Positions 22,437-34,070 of a stretch of DNA of 64,000 nucleotides are shown piece by piece (position 1 is the first letter of the stretch; the number at the start of each line of letters is the position of its first letter). The notes below the pieces were generated by a model. That model ran no database searches. It was given only the letters and a program-made list of their open reading frames with translations, and was not told the origin of the DNA. Position numbers and translations under genes: made by a program. Origin of the DNA: Bisporella sp. PMI_857 (taxonomy: Eukaryota; Ascomycota; Leotiomycetes; Helotiales; Helotiaceae); the NCBI GenBank assembly GCA_021307315.1, contig JAJSPD010000012.1, positions 682,001-746,000 of the forward strand, in the 5' to 3' direction.

Positions 22437-24139
22437 GCCTGGCCTTGGAGAGTGCAAGAAGAGCCCATGAAAGCCATCTTCCTCTGGGACATGTATGGTC
22501 CATATTGCGAAGTATATGATTCCGTATGGAAGGTGTGCAATTGAAATTTAACTGTCTCTTCTGCGACAATACATAGCCTAGCTATAGAGCTCCATAATAC
22601 ATATATTTCATCACCTTGGACCTTTTAATTTTCACGTACCCCGCCGATTTGACAAGCTGGATCACACTGATCAAGACTAATTTTCCGAGCCAAATGGATA
22701 GGAACAACCTCGACTGCCAAAGTCTAGGAGCATATCACCCTCTTTGAATTCATGACGAACCGTCTCGAGACCCTGATGCTGGGTTTTAGGCTTAGTTTTA
22801 AGCCATGGCTGAATCTTCTGGCGTGCGATGGGTCCGGTCTTGAGCTCACTCGTAGACACTTGCTGCTGAGGCGGCTGAGTATGCAAGAATACGTTAATCT
22901 CTTATAATAAGGGAGGAGGGGGAGGTAACGCACGTCTTGGCTAGGCATGGCTGTGGTAAATTCTTGATACTTTCGAGTCTTGGAATATTCGGTTCAATAT
23001 GTCTCTTTATAACGCCTATTGATCGGCATGCTCTCAACTGGAAAAAAAAAGAACTGGTGAGGGGATTCAGGTTGTGTATTAAATGAGACAGTTAGCGCTT
23101 GCATAGGCATCCCGAATTTATTGGCAGGTAGTGGGACAGCATGCTGTGCATCACATTGGAGGCGTCACGAGGGAGTCGGTGGTTCCTTCTGGCACAGCTA
23201 CGAAATCTACCTACCCAGTCATAGGACCATCAACATCAAGTATCGGTTGGCTCAAGGCAGCTGATACACAGCATATTGTGCCACTACATCTTCACCTTAG
23301 TATCTTTTCTAAATTGCTAGTTATAACCACAACAGTGAGGTACGTTGTGGAGCATTGTGTTCTCATGTAACTCAACAGGTTTACACCGTCGTTGTAAACT
23401 GAGGGGTTGGTATCAGTTCCTTAGTCGAATTAATCCACGGAAGGAATACAAGCCCATAAGGTCCTGTTGCGATCTCGTAGACACGCATCTTTGATCTTGT
23501 GGTTTTGTTTGGTCTCTCACCAATGTTTGGCTTCAAGCTACGAATATCCCACTTTGAAGCTGCAGCAGTTACTAGTTGAAAATCATTTTGCTTAGGTTGA
23601 TTGTGAGCGGCATATTAATAAGTGCGGGGCTAGAGCTGGTCAAGCACACACCCAGCTGCTTTGCAAGCGCGAACGAAGACTGCTACTCAACCGCTCTACT
23701 CTATCAATCACTAGACTCTTTTTGCGGCCACCCAAGCATCAACCTTCACAATCGACCATTCTGCTCCTACCCGGTCTCCAGGTCGCATTCTCCACAACTA
23801 CCTTCGCCTCAATTGAAGTGTCGTTTACCTACACGCCATCGTTGGCGCTCGGCATCTCTCAGCCCACAAGTTGATTGTCCTCCAACACGACATCACCTCT
23901 GTCAACAACCTCGGAAAGCTATCTTACGTTTGGCGCAGCCAATCTTGCCCAGGCAGTAGAAAGGCCGCCAGGTTTGGTGCTTGGGAGGTTTCATTGAAAC
24001 AGGTCTGCCTGTTTTCTAGAGAAAGAGGGACAACAGCCTTGATCTGGTCTGTATCGAAGGTTCTGACCACAGAAGTCAACGGACCATAGTGGCCTCGACC
24101 CGACTTCTGGCAGCCCGTCGTGCCTTCCCCGCAACCGAG
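22437..24139. other. Unassigned stretch, 1.7 kb
   Basis: Several short frames on both strands; none recognised. The part from about 23700 to 24000 is Pro/Ser/Thr-coding-like and C-rich, and could be leader sequence of the NLR-like gene or decayed coding DNA. Confidence 0.35.
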
Positions 24140-27100
24140 ATGCGAGGATCACCGTTGAAGTACGTTTCTGAATTGAAACAGGTGTTCCACCTGTCTGAGT
24201 TCCGCGAACCTCACGACGGAATAGAGTGAGTTACAAACCTCATAAGCCCTCGGTGCCACCACATCCCTATCTAATGCAGAGGCAGTATTGTAGTGATTCC
24301 AGGCCTCTGGGTTCAACACAGAGCGGAAGAGGAGTCGAGAAAATGTTCATGGTTGAAGCTTCTGGCTGCTTCCACAGATTATGACACACGCGTTTTCATT
24401 TTCAAGTACAATATTAAGCCTAACAAAGATGGGAGTGTGTGGCACTCACTGCTAGGGCTTAGCAGGGTCCTGCTGGACGCTCTCCGTCAAACGCGGCCAT
24501 TTGAGGTTGGTGTTCCAGTTCACCTTCGGTCACCCACGAGTAACGCTTGCAATCTTAGAGCCAAAGACGACCCTTGTACTTCATTTGCCACAGCCTAGGT
24601 GGTATTTTACTCAAGCAAGCTCTTTACCTTGCCCACCAAGACTATCCAACTCTTCGCAATGCTCTTTCCGGCATCATTTTCTTGGGCACTCCGCACCTGA
24701 CATCTATCGATGATGAACGATGGGCAAATTGGCGCCTAATTCTCAAAACCTTCCAAAGAAACACCCCAAAAACTGCCCTATGCAATCAGGACATTGAGAT
24801 GCTTGCTAATGTCTGCGGAAAGTTTACTGGGCTCAATCTTGGAATTCAGATAATATCTGTCTATGAAACAATGGGTACGAAAGTACGGGATACAGGTCCT
24901 CTTGGACGATTTCGTGGAGTGTACAAGGTGGTAAGTTATCCTAGTTTTTCCATTTAATATGTCTCTTTGCTAGGACTGACTCAGCCGCAATATGAACAGC
25001 TTGTTGATCGGTCGCACGCGACTCTCAATATGGAACGTGAAGAGCTCTTCGGCATCAACACGTTCCATAGTGAGTTACAGTTTGTTAACATGGAAAATCC
25101 GTTATTCAATCGACTCGTCGAATTCCTTAGCAAGGCCCCACTAGATGGTGTAGCTATAGTCACCAATGCGTACCAGCGGCTTGAGATTGATCTCGACTTC
25201 TCTGACACCTATAGCCACACGAGTAGGCCTCAAGACGCTACTCATAGTAGGATAGGAATCTCTTAAGAAATGATCAGGTTCTAGTCACTGATCTTCTTGT
25301 ATAGGAACTGGGGAGCTGCTTGTAGGTGATATTCCTAATTTGACGTCTCGGCCGCGACGAGTACTCTTGCCATGTTATTGTCTAGGGCAGAACCGAAATC
25401 CCAAGTTTTTCGGTCAAAAGAGGTTCCTTGATCTATCGATGCAACTCTGTTACCCCCTTTGTCGTCTGGGAGTGGGTCAGAGCATAATGAAGAGTCGCCC
25501 TCCGAAGACTCCATGAGCCGGAGAACGTTTGTTATTTGCGGCATGGGGGATTGGGAAAGTCAGAAATTGCTATTGAGTACGTTCACTCGCGAAAAACGGA
25601 GTTCGGCGCAATATTCTGGGTCAACAGTGCTAGCACCCAGAAGCTCGATGCAGGCTTTGTAGATATTGCCCTCAAGCTTGGCCTTCAGGATGAAGCAGAG
25701 GTCCTAAGCGATGACCCCGGAGTCACAAGGGGTATCGTGAAGGCGTGGCTTGCGAGCCCAGCCCGCTTGCTAGGCGTGGATCCCCCGGAGCAGCGCGTAG
25801 ACGTCAACTGGTTGATTGTGTTTGACAATGCAGATGAGCCCGACATTCTCTCTGACTTCTGGCCGGTTGGCAGCACTGGTTCCATCCTTCTCACAAGCAG
25901 AAGCCCTCTTGCTAGATATGCATACTTTGCTAACCTTTCCGGCATTGACCTTCCACCAATGTCTCCTGAGGATGCAGGTCGTCTGCTACAGAAGACTTCC
26001 TTCCGTGAGGATGAGCCGAATAGTCTGGACACTTGCTCACTGATCGCAAAACGGCTTGGCGGACTCCCACTTGCTATCATACAAATGGGCTATCTCATCC
26101 TCATTAAACACCTTTCGCTTCTCGAGTTTGTCGAATATTACAATCATGACATGAAGAAGTTCCAGGAATCCCCGGTCCTTAGCCTTACTAAACAGCAGAC
26201 AGTCGCTTCCATTTGGAATATCGAAAGTCTTCCGCTGCCAGCAGTCGCTCTCCTTCATGCGCTTTCAGTACTCGACCCAGATCTCATTTATGAGGATATC
26301 CTAGTTACTGGCGCAAAACACGTAGAGCTGGAGAACTACCCACAAGCGAAGACCGAATACTTTGAAGCGCGAGAAGCGTTGATTAAGTCGTCGCTGGTAA
26401 CACGTAACATTGAACTTGGTTTTATCAAGATTCACCGCCTTGTTCAGGAGGTTGTGCGCCAGAAGTTAGGCATTCAAGAATTTAGGGCTGTGTACAACGC
26501 TGCCGTAACTCTAGTCTCGGCAGTGTGGCCTTTTGTGGATGATTCAAACCTCAACGAAGTCAAGCGCTTGCGCAGAGTGCGGCGGTACTTCCCGCAGGTG
26601 GCATCATTTAGAGGAAATATTGAAGAAAAGACTCCAGAGACTCTGAAGGCCCACATCAATGTTTCAGCTCTATTCAACGAAGCTTCGTGGTATGACTTTT
26701 TGAAGATATTGCGAGACGACATCGCTGACATTTCCACTAGGATCTATATCCTCCAGCCCTGGGGCTTCAACCTTCGTTATGGAGCAGAATTTGCTAAACT
26801 ATCGCAGCAAGTGCTCAAAATCGGAAACGCCGAAGGCGACGAACGGCTTCACATTAAGCTACTCGCAAATAGCTATCGGTTTCAGGCCATCACAGCAACC
26901 TATATGGATAGCGAGTTGGCAGTGCCTAGTTGCAAGAAATGGATTAGCCTCCTCGTGGACCGTATTGAAAAGTATCAAGACCCTATTGACATCAAAACCA
27001 TGCCCATTGCTTACAATGAGCTTGGGATGGCCCTTATGCGAATTCCTTGCCAAGAAGAAGCTCTGAAATCATGGGAAATGTCCTGTGACACAATCCTACA

Positions 27101-27828
27101 GGTAACAACCCCTGAGGACCTGCCTTTTCCTTTCCCCTGGGTGCATCGCGCTATTGTTTCGGCATATTCTGGTGACGCTGACACAGGATATAACCTGCTC
27201 TTACCAATTCTTGAAAAGAGAGAGGAAAGGCTTGGTGTTGATGATACCACCACAATCGAGTAAGTTACACTGAGCCATCGGCAAGCTGCAAGTATCACGT
27301 CAAATTGAGGTAACAGAAGATGCGCACAGAACCGGCTTCATCCTGTCTTTCATAGGAAACATTTGTCGCCTCCATACCCGCCATGACGATGCATACAACT
27401 TCTATCAGAGGGGAGCTGCTGCACTCAAGGTGACAACTGGGGAGCGCTCCTCTTTCACAACACAGGCATACTACCGTCTGGCACGTAGTTATTTCGAACG
27501 TGGGGCATATCAGGAAGCATCGTGAGTTGATCTAGCCACGAATTATTGAACGCCAAATATCCTGACTTCTGCAACCAGAGAACTGCTTGAAAAGTGCATC
27601 AGATTCACCGGGGAGGTTCCGTGGTACAAGCCTGAAGCTGCGCGTTCTGCCTGGAAACGTGGCTGAACACTGCAAGCTATTGGCGGAAAGGAGAACAAGA
27701 ATGAACCGAGGAGGTTGTTGGACAAGGCTATGCTCTTACGGCGTGATCTTGATCCAGAGGATCATCGAGGAGAGCCCAAACTTACTGATGATGATTGGGA
27801 CAAATTGGTATACTACTTTAACCGTTGA
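24140..27828 (+). pseudogene. Lipase/esterase - NB-ARC - TPR NLR-like gene, broken
   Basis: An N-terminal alpha/beta-hydrolase part (SIVVIPGLW, then LYFICHSLGGILLKQAL with the Gly-His-Ser-Leu-Gly elbow changed to CHSLGG) spans introns at 24226-24279, 24506-24558 and 24931-24984. A P-loop NTPase follows: GMGGLGKSEIAIEY (Walker A), WLIVFDNAD (Walker B), GSILLTSRSPLA and LGGLPLAI, then helical TPR-like sequence to DDWDKLVYYFNR before TGA at 27826. Lesions: one base missing near 25436 (FLDL/IDATLLPP), one G missing in the Walker A G-run near 25545, and an in-frame TGA near 27665 (KRG-stop-TLQAI). Fungal NLR-like STAND proteins act in non-self recognition and programmed cell death; this copy appears dead. 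Confidence 0.8.
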
Positions 27829-28773
27829 TGAGGCACAACTTAGGCGAGAATGATTTACAGGTACCTGTCCGTCTCTATAACCCGACTTGTAGCCTTAACG
27901 GAGGCATAACAATCAGATGTTAGCGGTTTTGGAGGCGAATAAATAAAAGCATAACTATAAATTGAGAGCGATATTTTCCTTCCAGAACATTCCCCGTCAT
28001 ATTTCAAGCTTTCTTAGTCCCTTTTATATGTATACATATTTACGAAGTTATACGCCAAATTATAGCCAAATTGGCTAATCCGGGGCACATATCAATGCTT
28101 TTCAGAGACTGAGGCTCCACTAGTTCCTTTTGGCTGCATCCTCTCACCGACCCTGACCCAGTCAGAAACCTCCTTTGCACACCACTCCCTCTTTGTGTCA
28201 CGTATATACCTAGCTATGCCTGTGGTCGCATAGTCACGTGATGAACGGCACATACCACATCCTCAATCCTCGTATATGTCAATAGCTTCTCTCCTTATTT
28301 GATCCCCTCGTTTAATCCCTTCGTCAATAGAGTACTGTACTATATTGTTTCTACAGTGTGACCGCGTGACAAAACTTATACTTTAAAGAAGGGGGGTAGA
28401 AGAAAAGAAAAATATATTTAATAAGCACATTCAAAGAATAAAGTTATATATAAAAAGGAAGCTAATAGTTAAATAATTGCTTGATTAGACGCGACAGCAA
28501 GGGGGTGAAGTGAGCTGCAAATTACAAGGCCCTCACCGGACTGTAGTCCCTACGCTAAGACAGCCAAGCACGCACTCCTGCATATGCTGTCTTCTGTTGT
28601 CTACTGTACGCTACGAACTTTTAACATTTAAATTTGTTTTCCCCACAGGTCTCAAGTTGAGTGAGTTCTAACTTTGCCCAGTTACAGTGACTAAGTAATA
28701 CATTTGGAATTTCTACATACTTCGCTTCAACCTGAACTGGAAAATTGGGGTTTCAGTCTTTCCCACAACTTAG
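27829..28773. other. AT-rich intergenic
   Basis: No coding signal. 28380-28500 is very A/T-rich. A scattered set of GTCACGT/CACGTGA words near 28197 and 28236 could be regulatory or from an old element. Confidence 0.4.
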
Positions 28774-30669
28774 ATGGCCTCAGGCTCAACACCTTTAACG
28801 GAGTTTCAAAGTGGAAATCGAGAGGCCCAGCAGGCTACGACGCCTGGGCAGAGCAGCGGGTTGTCTCCAGCTTCCCGCGCTAACTATGAAGGTCAAGAGG
28901 GTACTAATGATTCAGGTAACCGGCAGCGTAGGTCCTACCCGGATTAATCATGATGGGACTTATTTACATTGGCAGCCCATGAAATATATGCACATAGAAT
29001 ATTCTCTTTCTCTTCACGTACACCTAGTGAAAGACTCTACTCTGGCACACATTATCGGGCGCTTTCTGAGTTCCTTATTCCGAACTTAGGTCAATCCCCG
29101 CATCAGGGCGGCACCTTGACGAGGGCGAATGACCTGCCGAGCTTCGTTACTATTCACACTCTTAACAACGGCAGCAATGGCAGTAAAAGGAGAGATATAT
29201 ACCAATGCAGGTCATTCGATATACTGAGTGAAAAATTGGATAGATTGCACGGAAACCGGGTAGTGTTTCTTCGCGGCTACCCGTCATCCGAATGGCTCTG
29301 TCGGCTCGGGGCAAAACTCAACCTAGATTACGAGTTTCTGTATCAACATTTTGCAAACTCTTCCCAACTAAGTGTTGCCGAGAGCCACTCTCTTCCTCCC
29401 CTCTCTCTAATTAGCACAGACACCATTCAACTAACATTCACGAGCATCGGATCCTGGGATAATCATAACTCTGGAATTAATATTACTACAGCTAGAAGGG
29501 AATTCCGGAGGGAAATGAAAGAATTTGTCGAGAATCTCAACAGCGGCCAAGTAACAGCTTTATGCGACTCAATTGTCCGGAGCTTCTACCTTCACGACCT
29601 GAACTATTTCTCTATCGAACAGATGATGTCCTTGAAGCTGCTGGAACACGAGACATTTTGGACTTGTGAGTTGCTAGTTTACAACTATCTCTCATCCAAC
29701 TTTCCATAGGGAGTTTCACTCCTCAACTAATGCAGAACGATAGTATTGATATGGTCCGACTTTGGGGAAAGCCTGAGTCGAAGTCACGGAGGCCCCTGGC
29801 GGCAAATCGAGCAAGTGCACTCTTCAGCAACTCAATTTATCCCGATACCAATGCAACACAGCAACTTAAACATAAAATACCTTACCACTTCGGCGAATAG
29901 AGGTAGAAGATTGGCAGAGCGAGCATCGCCAGTTTCGCCTGTAGGTCTAGCACAGACACTCTCATTCCTTCATAGTGATCTTGGCAAGTCTCTAGACCAG
30001 GAAGCGGCAAACGAAGATCCATTTTATGCAATAGATGAGATATTCCGACTCCACGCATCATCGGAGCACCAGTTTCTCAATCTTATGGAAGAAAAAGCCC
30101 AAGAAAAAGGGCAGTCGGCAGGCGACATTCGAAACAGCATTGCGGAAATCAAAATCATCAAGAAACTTGTCGACAAGCACAGGGAGCGTCTTTGCGATAC
30201 CCTTGAAATAATTGAAGCCCGTGGCGGTCGAAACTGGCCTCAAGTCTCCAGCTTGGACCAAGGGAGGGCCAAAAAAGCTGAAAGGGCAGTTGAGTGTCTT
30301 ACGTTGACTTTCGCAAAGCTCATACGTCGAGCCAAAGCAGTTTCAGAGGCATGCACCGACGAAATGGCAGTGCTGAGCAATGACTCGATGGTCCGCGAAG
30401 CGCAAAAGAGTATTCAGCAGGCGGAGGGAGTCGCTAAAGTGGCATTTATTGCGTTCGTTTTTGTTCCTCTGTCATTTGCAACGTCATTCTTTGGTATGAG
30501 TATCGCAGAGCTGAGTGGAAATGGTTTAGGGATTTGGTCTTGGTTTGCTCTTTCGATTCCGCTTCTCTTTTTCTCCCTCTTGGCATGGTGGATGACTGGA
30601 GACAAGCGGCGAAAACTCTACAGCTGGGCCAGTGATATATTTCAGGTCTCAAAAGTCAGCTCAGGTTGA
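28774..30669 (+). pseudogene. CorA-like metal-ion transporter protein, probably frameshifted
   Basis: Exon 1 (28774-28915) and exon 2 (28976-29665) join in phase 1 (60-nt intron) and continue after a possible 44-nt intron as WSFTPQLMQNDS. The frame must then change near 29743 to reach the long C-terminal frame (about 29746-30669). That part has a coiled coil (about 30060-30400) followed by two membrane segments, around VFVPLSFATSFFGMS and WFALSIPLLFF. The pore motif, GMN in classical CorA, reads GMS here. I found no splice choice that keeps the frame, so a one-base deletion is likely. If an unseen intron exists, the gene could be intact. Fungal CorA-like proteins of this type often have unknown substrates. 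Confidence 0.6.
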
Positions 30670-30766
30670 AATATATGTCAGTTAATCGCTTGAGGAGGCA
30701 TTAGCGTGTTGCTAGTCTTCTATTTTTAGTATTAAGACCTTCTCCATGCAAGTATAAAGTACAAGA

Positions 30767-31473
30767 TTGTCCTGTGGAGTGCCTGGGCGTATCAGGGTAT
30801 TACAGCCCCTTAGCCCTATGTTGCTCCTAAGGTACCGTCATCTGCCAAATTCTGTATTGAGAATTGTCTACAAGCATCCTGGGGCTACACCCACTATGGG
30901 TATGCATCAAGATGTTGGAAGGCCATATTTTGAGTACAATATTTACCATGAATATGAGATCTTAACTATTAATGTTTATAGATATTGGAGCGACCTATAT
31001 CCATAGGGTTTGACAAAACATGAGCTTCACACTTTCGATGACAAGATTATTTCCATCCACGAGACTAACACAAAAGTATACCCCGGGCAATCGCAGTCTT
31101 ATGAGACCATATTGCTAAATAATGGTTCATCATGGGGAGCAGCTACTAAAGCACCATTGGGGTATATCGTTCATGACCGCTCCAGCGACAAGTCAACTGA
31201 CTGCAATGTTGGTTCTTTTTTGGCATAACGACAATGAATGAAATTGGTTCCGAATTACACTTAAAGCTGCGAAAGCTAGGAAGTTTTAGATGAAGAATAT
31301 AAGGGTTCCAAAATTGACAGATTCGAGATTCCTGGGCCACAGTTGTGCATCTCTTACTGAGAGATCACTTGGACAGAGGTGTAAATAGCAGTAGCAGTTA
31401 CGATTGCTTGAGGAAGAATGTTTGTGAGCGTTTGAGACGTAAAATAGATTTACCAATCAAATTTTTGGATTGA
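30767..31473 (+). pseudogene. C-terminal part of an AtuA-like (DUF1446) protein
   Basis: Successive frames on the plus strand give HQDVGRPYFEY, then QSQSYETI, then KAPLGYIVHDRSSDKSTDCNVG (the family reads ARSGDK), then EYKGSKIDRFEIPG, and VVHLLLRDHLDRGVNSSSSY ending KFLD before TGA at 31471-31473. This is the conserved C-terminal order of fungal AtuA-like proteins. A stop at about 31006 and frame changes near 31230 and 31340 show decay. No N-terminal half precedes it; an N-terminal fragment of the same family lies 13.5 kb upstream on the same strand. Confidence 0.78.
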
Positions 31474-31894
31474 GGAGAGATTTATATTAATAATTTAGTC
31501 ATCACGAATGTATTGTTTATCGCTTTGGCTCTTTTGGTGACTTTCAAAATGCGGTACAACGCCCTTATCTCAAACTGTTGATATCACGTAATAATAGGCC
31601 AATATGAGATCAACTGTTGTATTGTTATTGTATAGTATTAGTCAGCTACTAGAGAGAACATCATTCTTAGTGCCAATGCATGTCCAACACAAACCATGCA
31701 TGTAATTGACCCAGAACTACTCTAGTCTGGAAGCTGAAGAGATGATAAGCACTGTTATGGAATAGCTCCACATAGGCAAAGTACAGACATAAGTACCTTA
31801 TCTCATCGACAACGCCCTTCCAATATACTATTTTGTGCCAATATTCATCTCTCGAAACGGCTAACTCACCAAAAAATAAAAGTACGTCAAAGTT
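31474..31894. other. AT-rich spacer
   Basis: AT-rich, no coding signal on the plus strand; the minus-strand frame overlapping 31667-31963 is a shadow. Confidence 0.4.
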
Positions 31895-32389
31895 ATGCTC
31901 TACCCGAAACGCCGCCCCGATTGCCCAGATGAGAAATTCCACTACCATTGGCGAACGCATCACGTGGATCTAGCCATGGCAAATCCAAACTTTGTGGATA
32001 AAGTACGGGGATACAACCAGGCAACCATTCTTTGTCCACTCACTGGAATCTGGGATTGGCATAAAGGCACAAGGTACATTGCTCTCTAGAATTGGGGAAA
32101 CAAGCGGACGAATTTTATACCTGTATTGGACTGTGATGGGATCACGCAAGTGTGGGTGGACAGTGTTGAGGTATGGCAACAAATTGTGTCACACAAAGAC
32201 TTTATAAAGACTATCGTTCGTAGGTTCATGTATTCTTTTGAGAAATAGAATATATAATTATGGAATGTAGCTGACGAAGCGGTATTTATCCAACCGCCGA
32301 TCACAACCATGTTGGGGTATGATAACTTAGTTATTGGGACGGACAAACCCACTGGTAAGGAGAGTCAGATTAAAGGGGAGGATATATAA
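31895..32389 (+). pseudogene. EthD-domain protein, apparently interrupted
   Basis: Begins MLYPKRRPDCPDEKFHYHW followed by RTHHVDLA, the usual EthD opening (F-x-x-x-W-x-x-H-H). After an in-frame TAG at 32087-32089 the same frame resumes with DCDGITQVWVDSVEVWQQIV. A clean 51-nt phase-1 intron (32220-32270) then leads to PDEAVFIQPP and LGYDNLVIG, ending at TAA 32387-32389. The second half is perfectly family-like and its splice sites are intact. The middle region (about 32020-32090) is not family-like and no splice choice was found to bypass the stop, so it is called a probable pseudogene. EthD proteins are small dimeric barrels; the substrate is unknown. Confidence 0.6.
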
Positions 32390-33357
32390 ACAGTCATATC
32401 ATATTTCTAACAGCAGACCTTCTGTTTTGACATCCATTAAGCATATAGATTCTATATTTTACACAGCCAAAAGTCCGGTGTGTCTCCTAATTTATATGCC
32501 GCGAAGAAGGCTCCATATCGCTCTCCATGAACCTCTGCCTTTTCGATTTCGATTCTAATCTTCTTTTCTTCATCTCAACCTTGATGGCGCCAATATTTCC
32601 GTCAAGGTATTGGTACCACTGGACGCACATCAGCACGTTCCATACGTAAACCATTTTAGATGCAGCTTACGGTATAGGGATAATGTCTGGTCCCTGGGCC
32701 ATTAGCCACGCTAGGCTCAACTGCCCAACAGTACAACCCTTTTCTTTCTTTCCCAATTTACGAGTAGGTAGTTTCGCCATCAATGATGCTACGCTATTTC
32801 ATGAAAAAGGAATGGAAAGCCTGCTTGACCTCTCGAACCCAAGAGAAAGAAAAATTACACACAAAAACTTTGAATGCCTGATCGTTTGCTATTATCCGAT
32901 AATTGTGTTTACGCTCGATGTCAACAAAGCTGTCGGGGTTAAAATGCTCCACCCCCCTTTTTAACGACCCGTCATCCTCTAGCCACCCCGCACTTCCCCG
33001 CCATGCCTTAACCTTGTTCGACCATAAGCTTTACCGCGGGATAATGTTAGCCATTCGGCTTTAGATAGACGTTAGGTTGTTATCCGAGTCATTTGGTTAT
33101 CTTTGGTGGCTGACCTCACAGGCGAGAGCTATTTGGAACCAATGAACATCTTAAGTCCTAGCTCTATCAGGAGTCTTACTCAGGTCTGCCGGTATGACTT
33201 CCGCTCCATTTCTCACATGGTCAAGTGGATTATAACCTAGCGGGGGGGCTGCGAATGAGACTTTACAATGCACCAGACTTTGAAGTACATTGAAGAATAT
33301 CGTTCATTCGGACTAGTACATTCAACTTTGTTCTTGGATATCCTTTGGGTCATCATC
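32390..33357. other. Intergenic
   Basis: No recognised gene. The last 300 bp would be the promoter of the SDR pseudogene and hold separated CGG and CCG triplets near 33055 and 33085, of the kind bound by Zn2Cys6 regulators, but this is weak evidence. Confidence 0.35.
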
Positions 33358-34070
33358 ATGCCTACAAATTTTGATATTGAGGGCAAGGTTATTGCCTTAC
33401 CTGGCGCCGCTTCAGACATTGGTCTACAAACCGCGGAAGAGTAATGGCAACAGTAGTAGACGTCCGGAATGACAAGCAGGTCGACGAATGGATAAAGAAG
33501 AGGGTAGAAAGGTACGGGGAGCTCGATGGAGCGGTCAACCTTGCTGGTGTAATTCCGAAAAGCATCAATATAGAACGTGTTCAGGATCTGAATAACGAGG
33601 ACTGGAAATTCGTTATGATGTGAATATGAGCGGTGTAATGTACTACATGCGCGCACAACTCCAGAACTTGAAGAATAAGGGGAGCATCGTGAATGCTGCG
33701 TCGATATGTGGTGTTATTGGATTCCCAAAGAATGCGGCATACACGGCGAGCAAGCATGCCGTTATTGGTTTGTCAAGAGCGGCTGCGAAGGAAGTTGGTG
33801 ATAGGGAGATAAGAATAAATTGTATTGCACCATAGGTTGCCTCTGGCTGATCATTGGAACTTTCGCTGACTTGAAAATAGAAGGCTCATTGAGGGGCCAA
33901 TGCAGCAGAAATCGGTAGCTGCTCGAGGAAGAGAGCAGGTTTGGCAATGCCAGATTATGCGAAGGGGAACGCCTCAAGAGGCTGGCAATCTGATCGCGTG
34001 GTTATTGCGTGACGACTCCCAATACATCAGTGGGTCCGTGCAAGTGATTGATGGTGCATGGGTTTGTTAG
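33358..34070 (+). pseudogene. Second short-chain dehydrogenase/reductase, broken
   Basis: Opens with MPTNFDIEGKVIALPGAA, with SDIG in place of SGIG, and reaches a stop (TAA at about 33442) after only 28 codons. It resumes as MATVVDVRNDKQ and YGELDGAVNLAGV, so about 30 residues of the usual SDR second strand are missing. A frame change at about 33620 joins FVM to VNMSGVMYYMRAQLQ. The active-site region NAASICGVIG...YTASKHAVIG is intact (Ser and YxxxK), and the C-terminal part after an intron-like spacer (about 33835-33890) ends QVIDGAWVC before TAG at 34070. The first break could be a deletion and the second a single-base loss. Confidence 0.78.
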
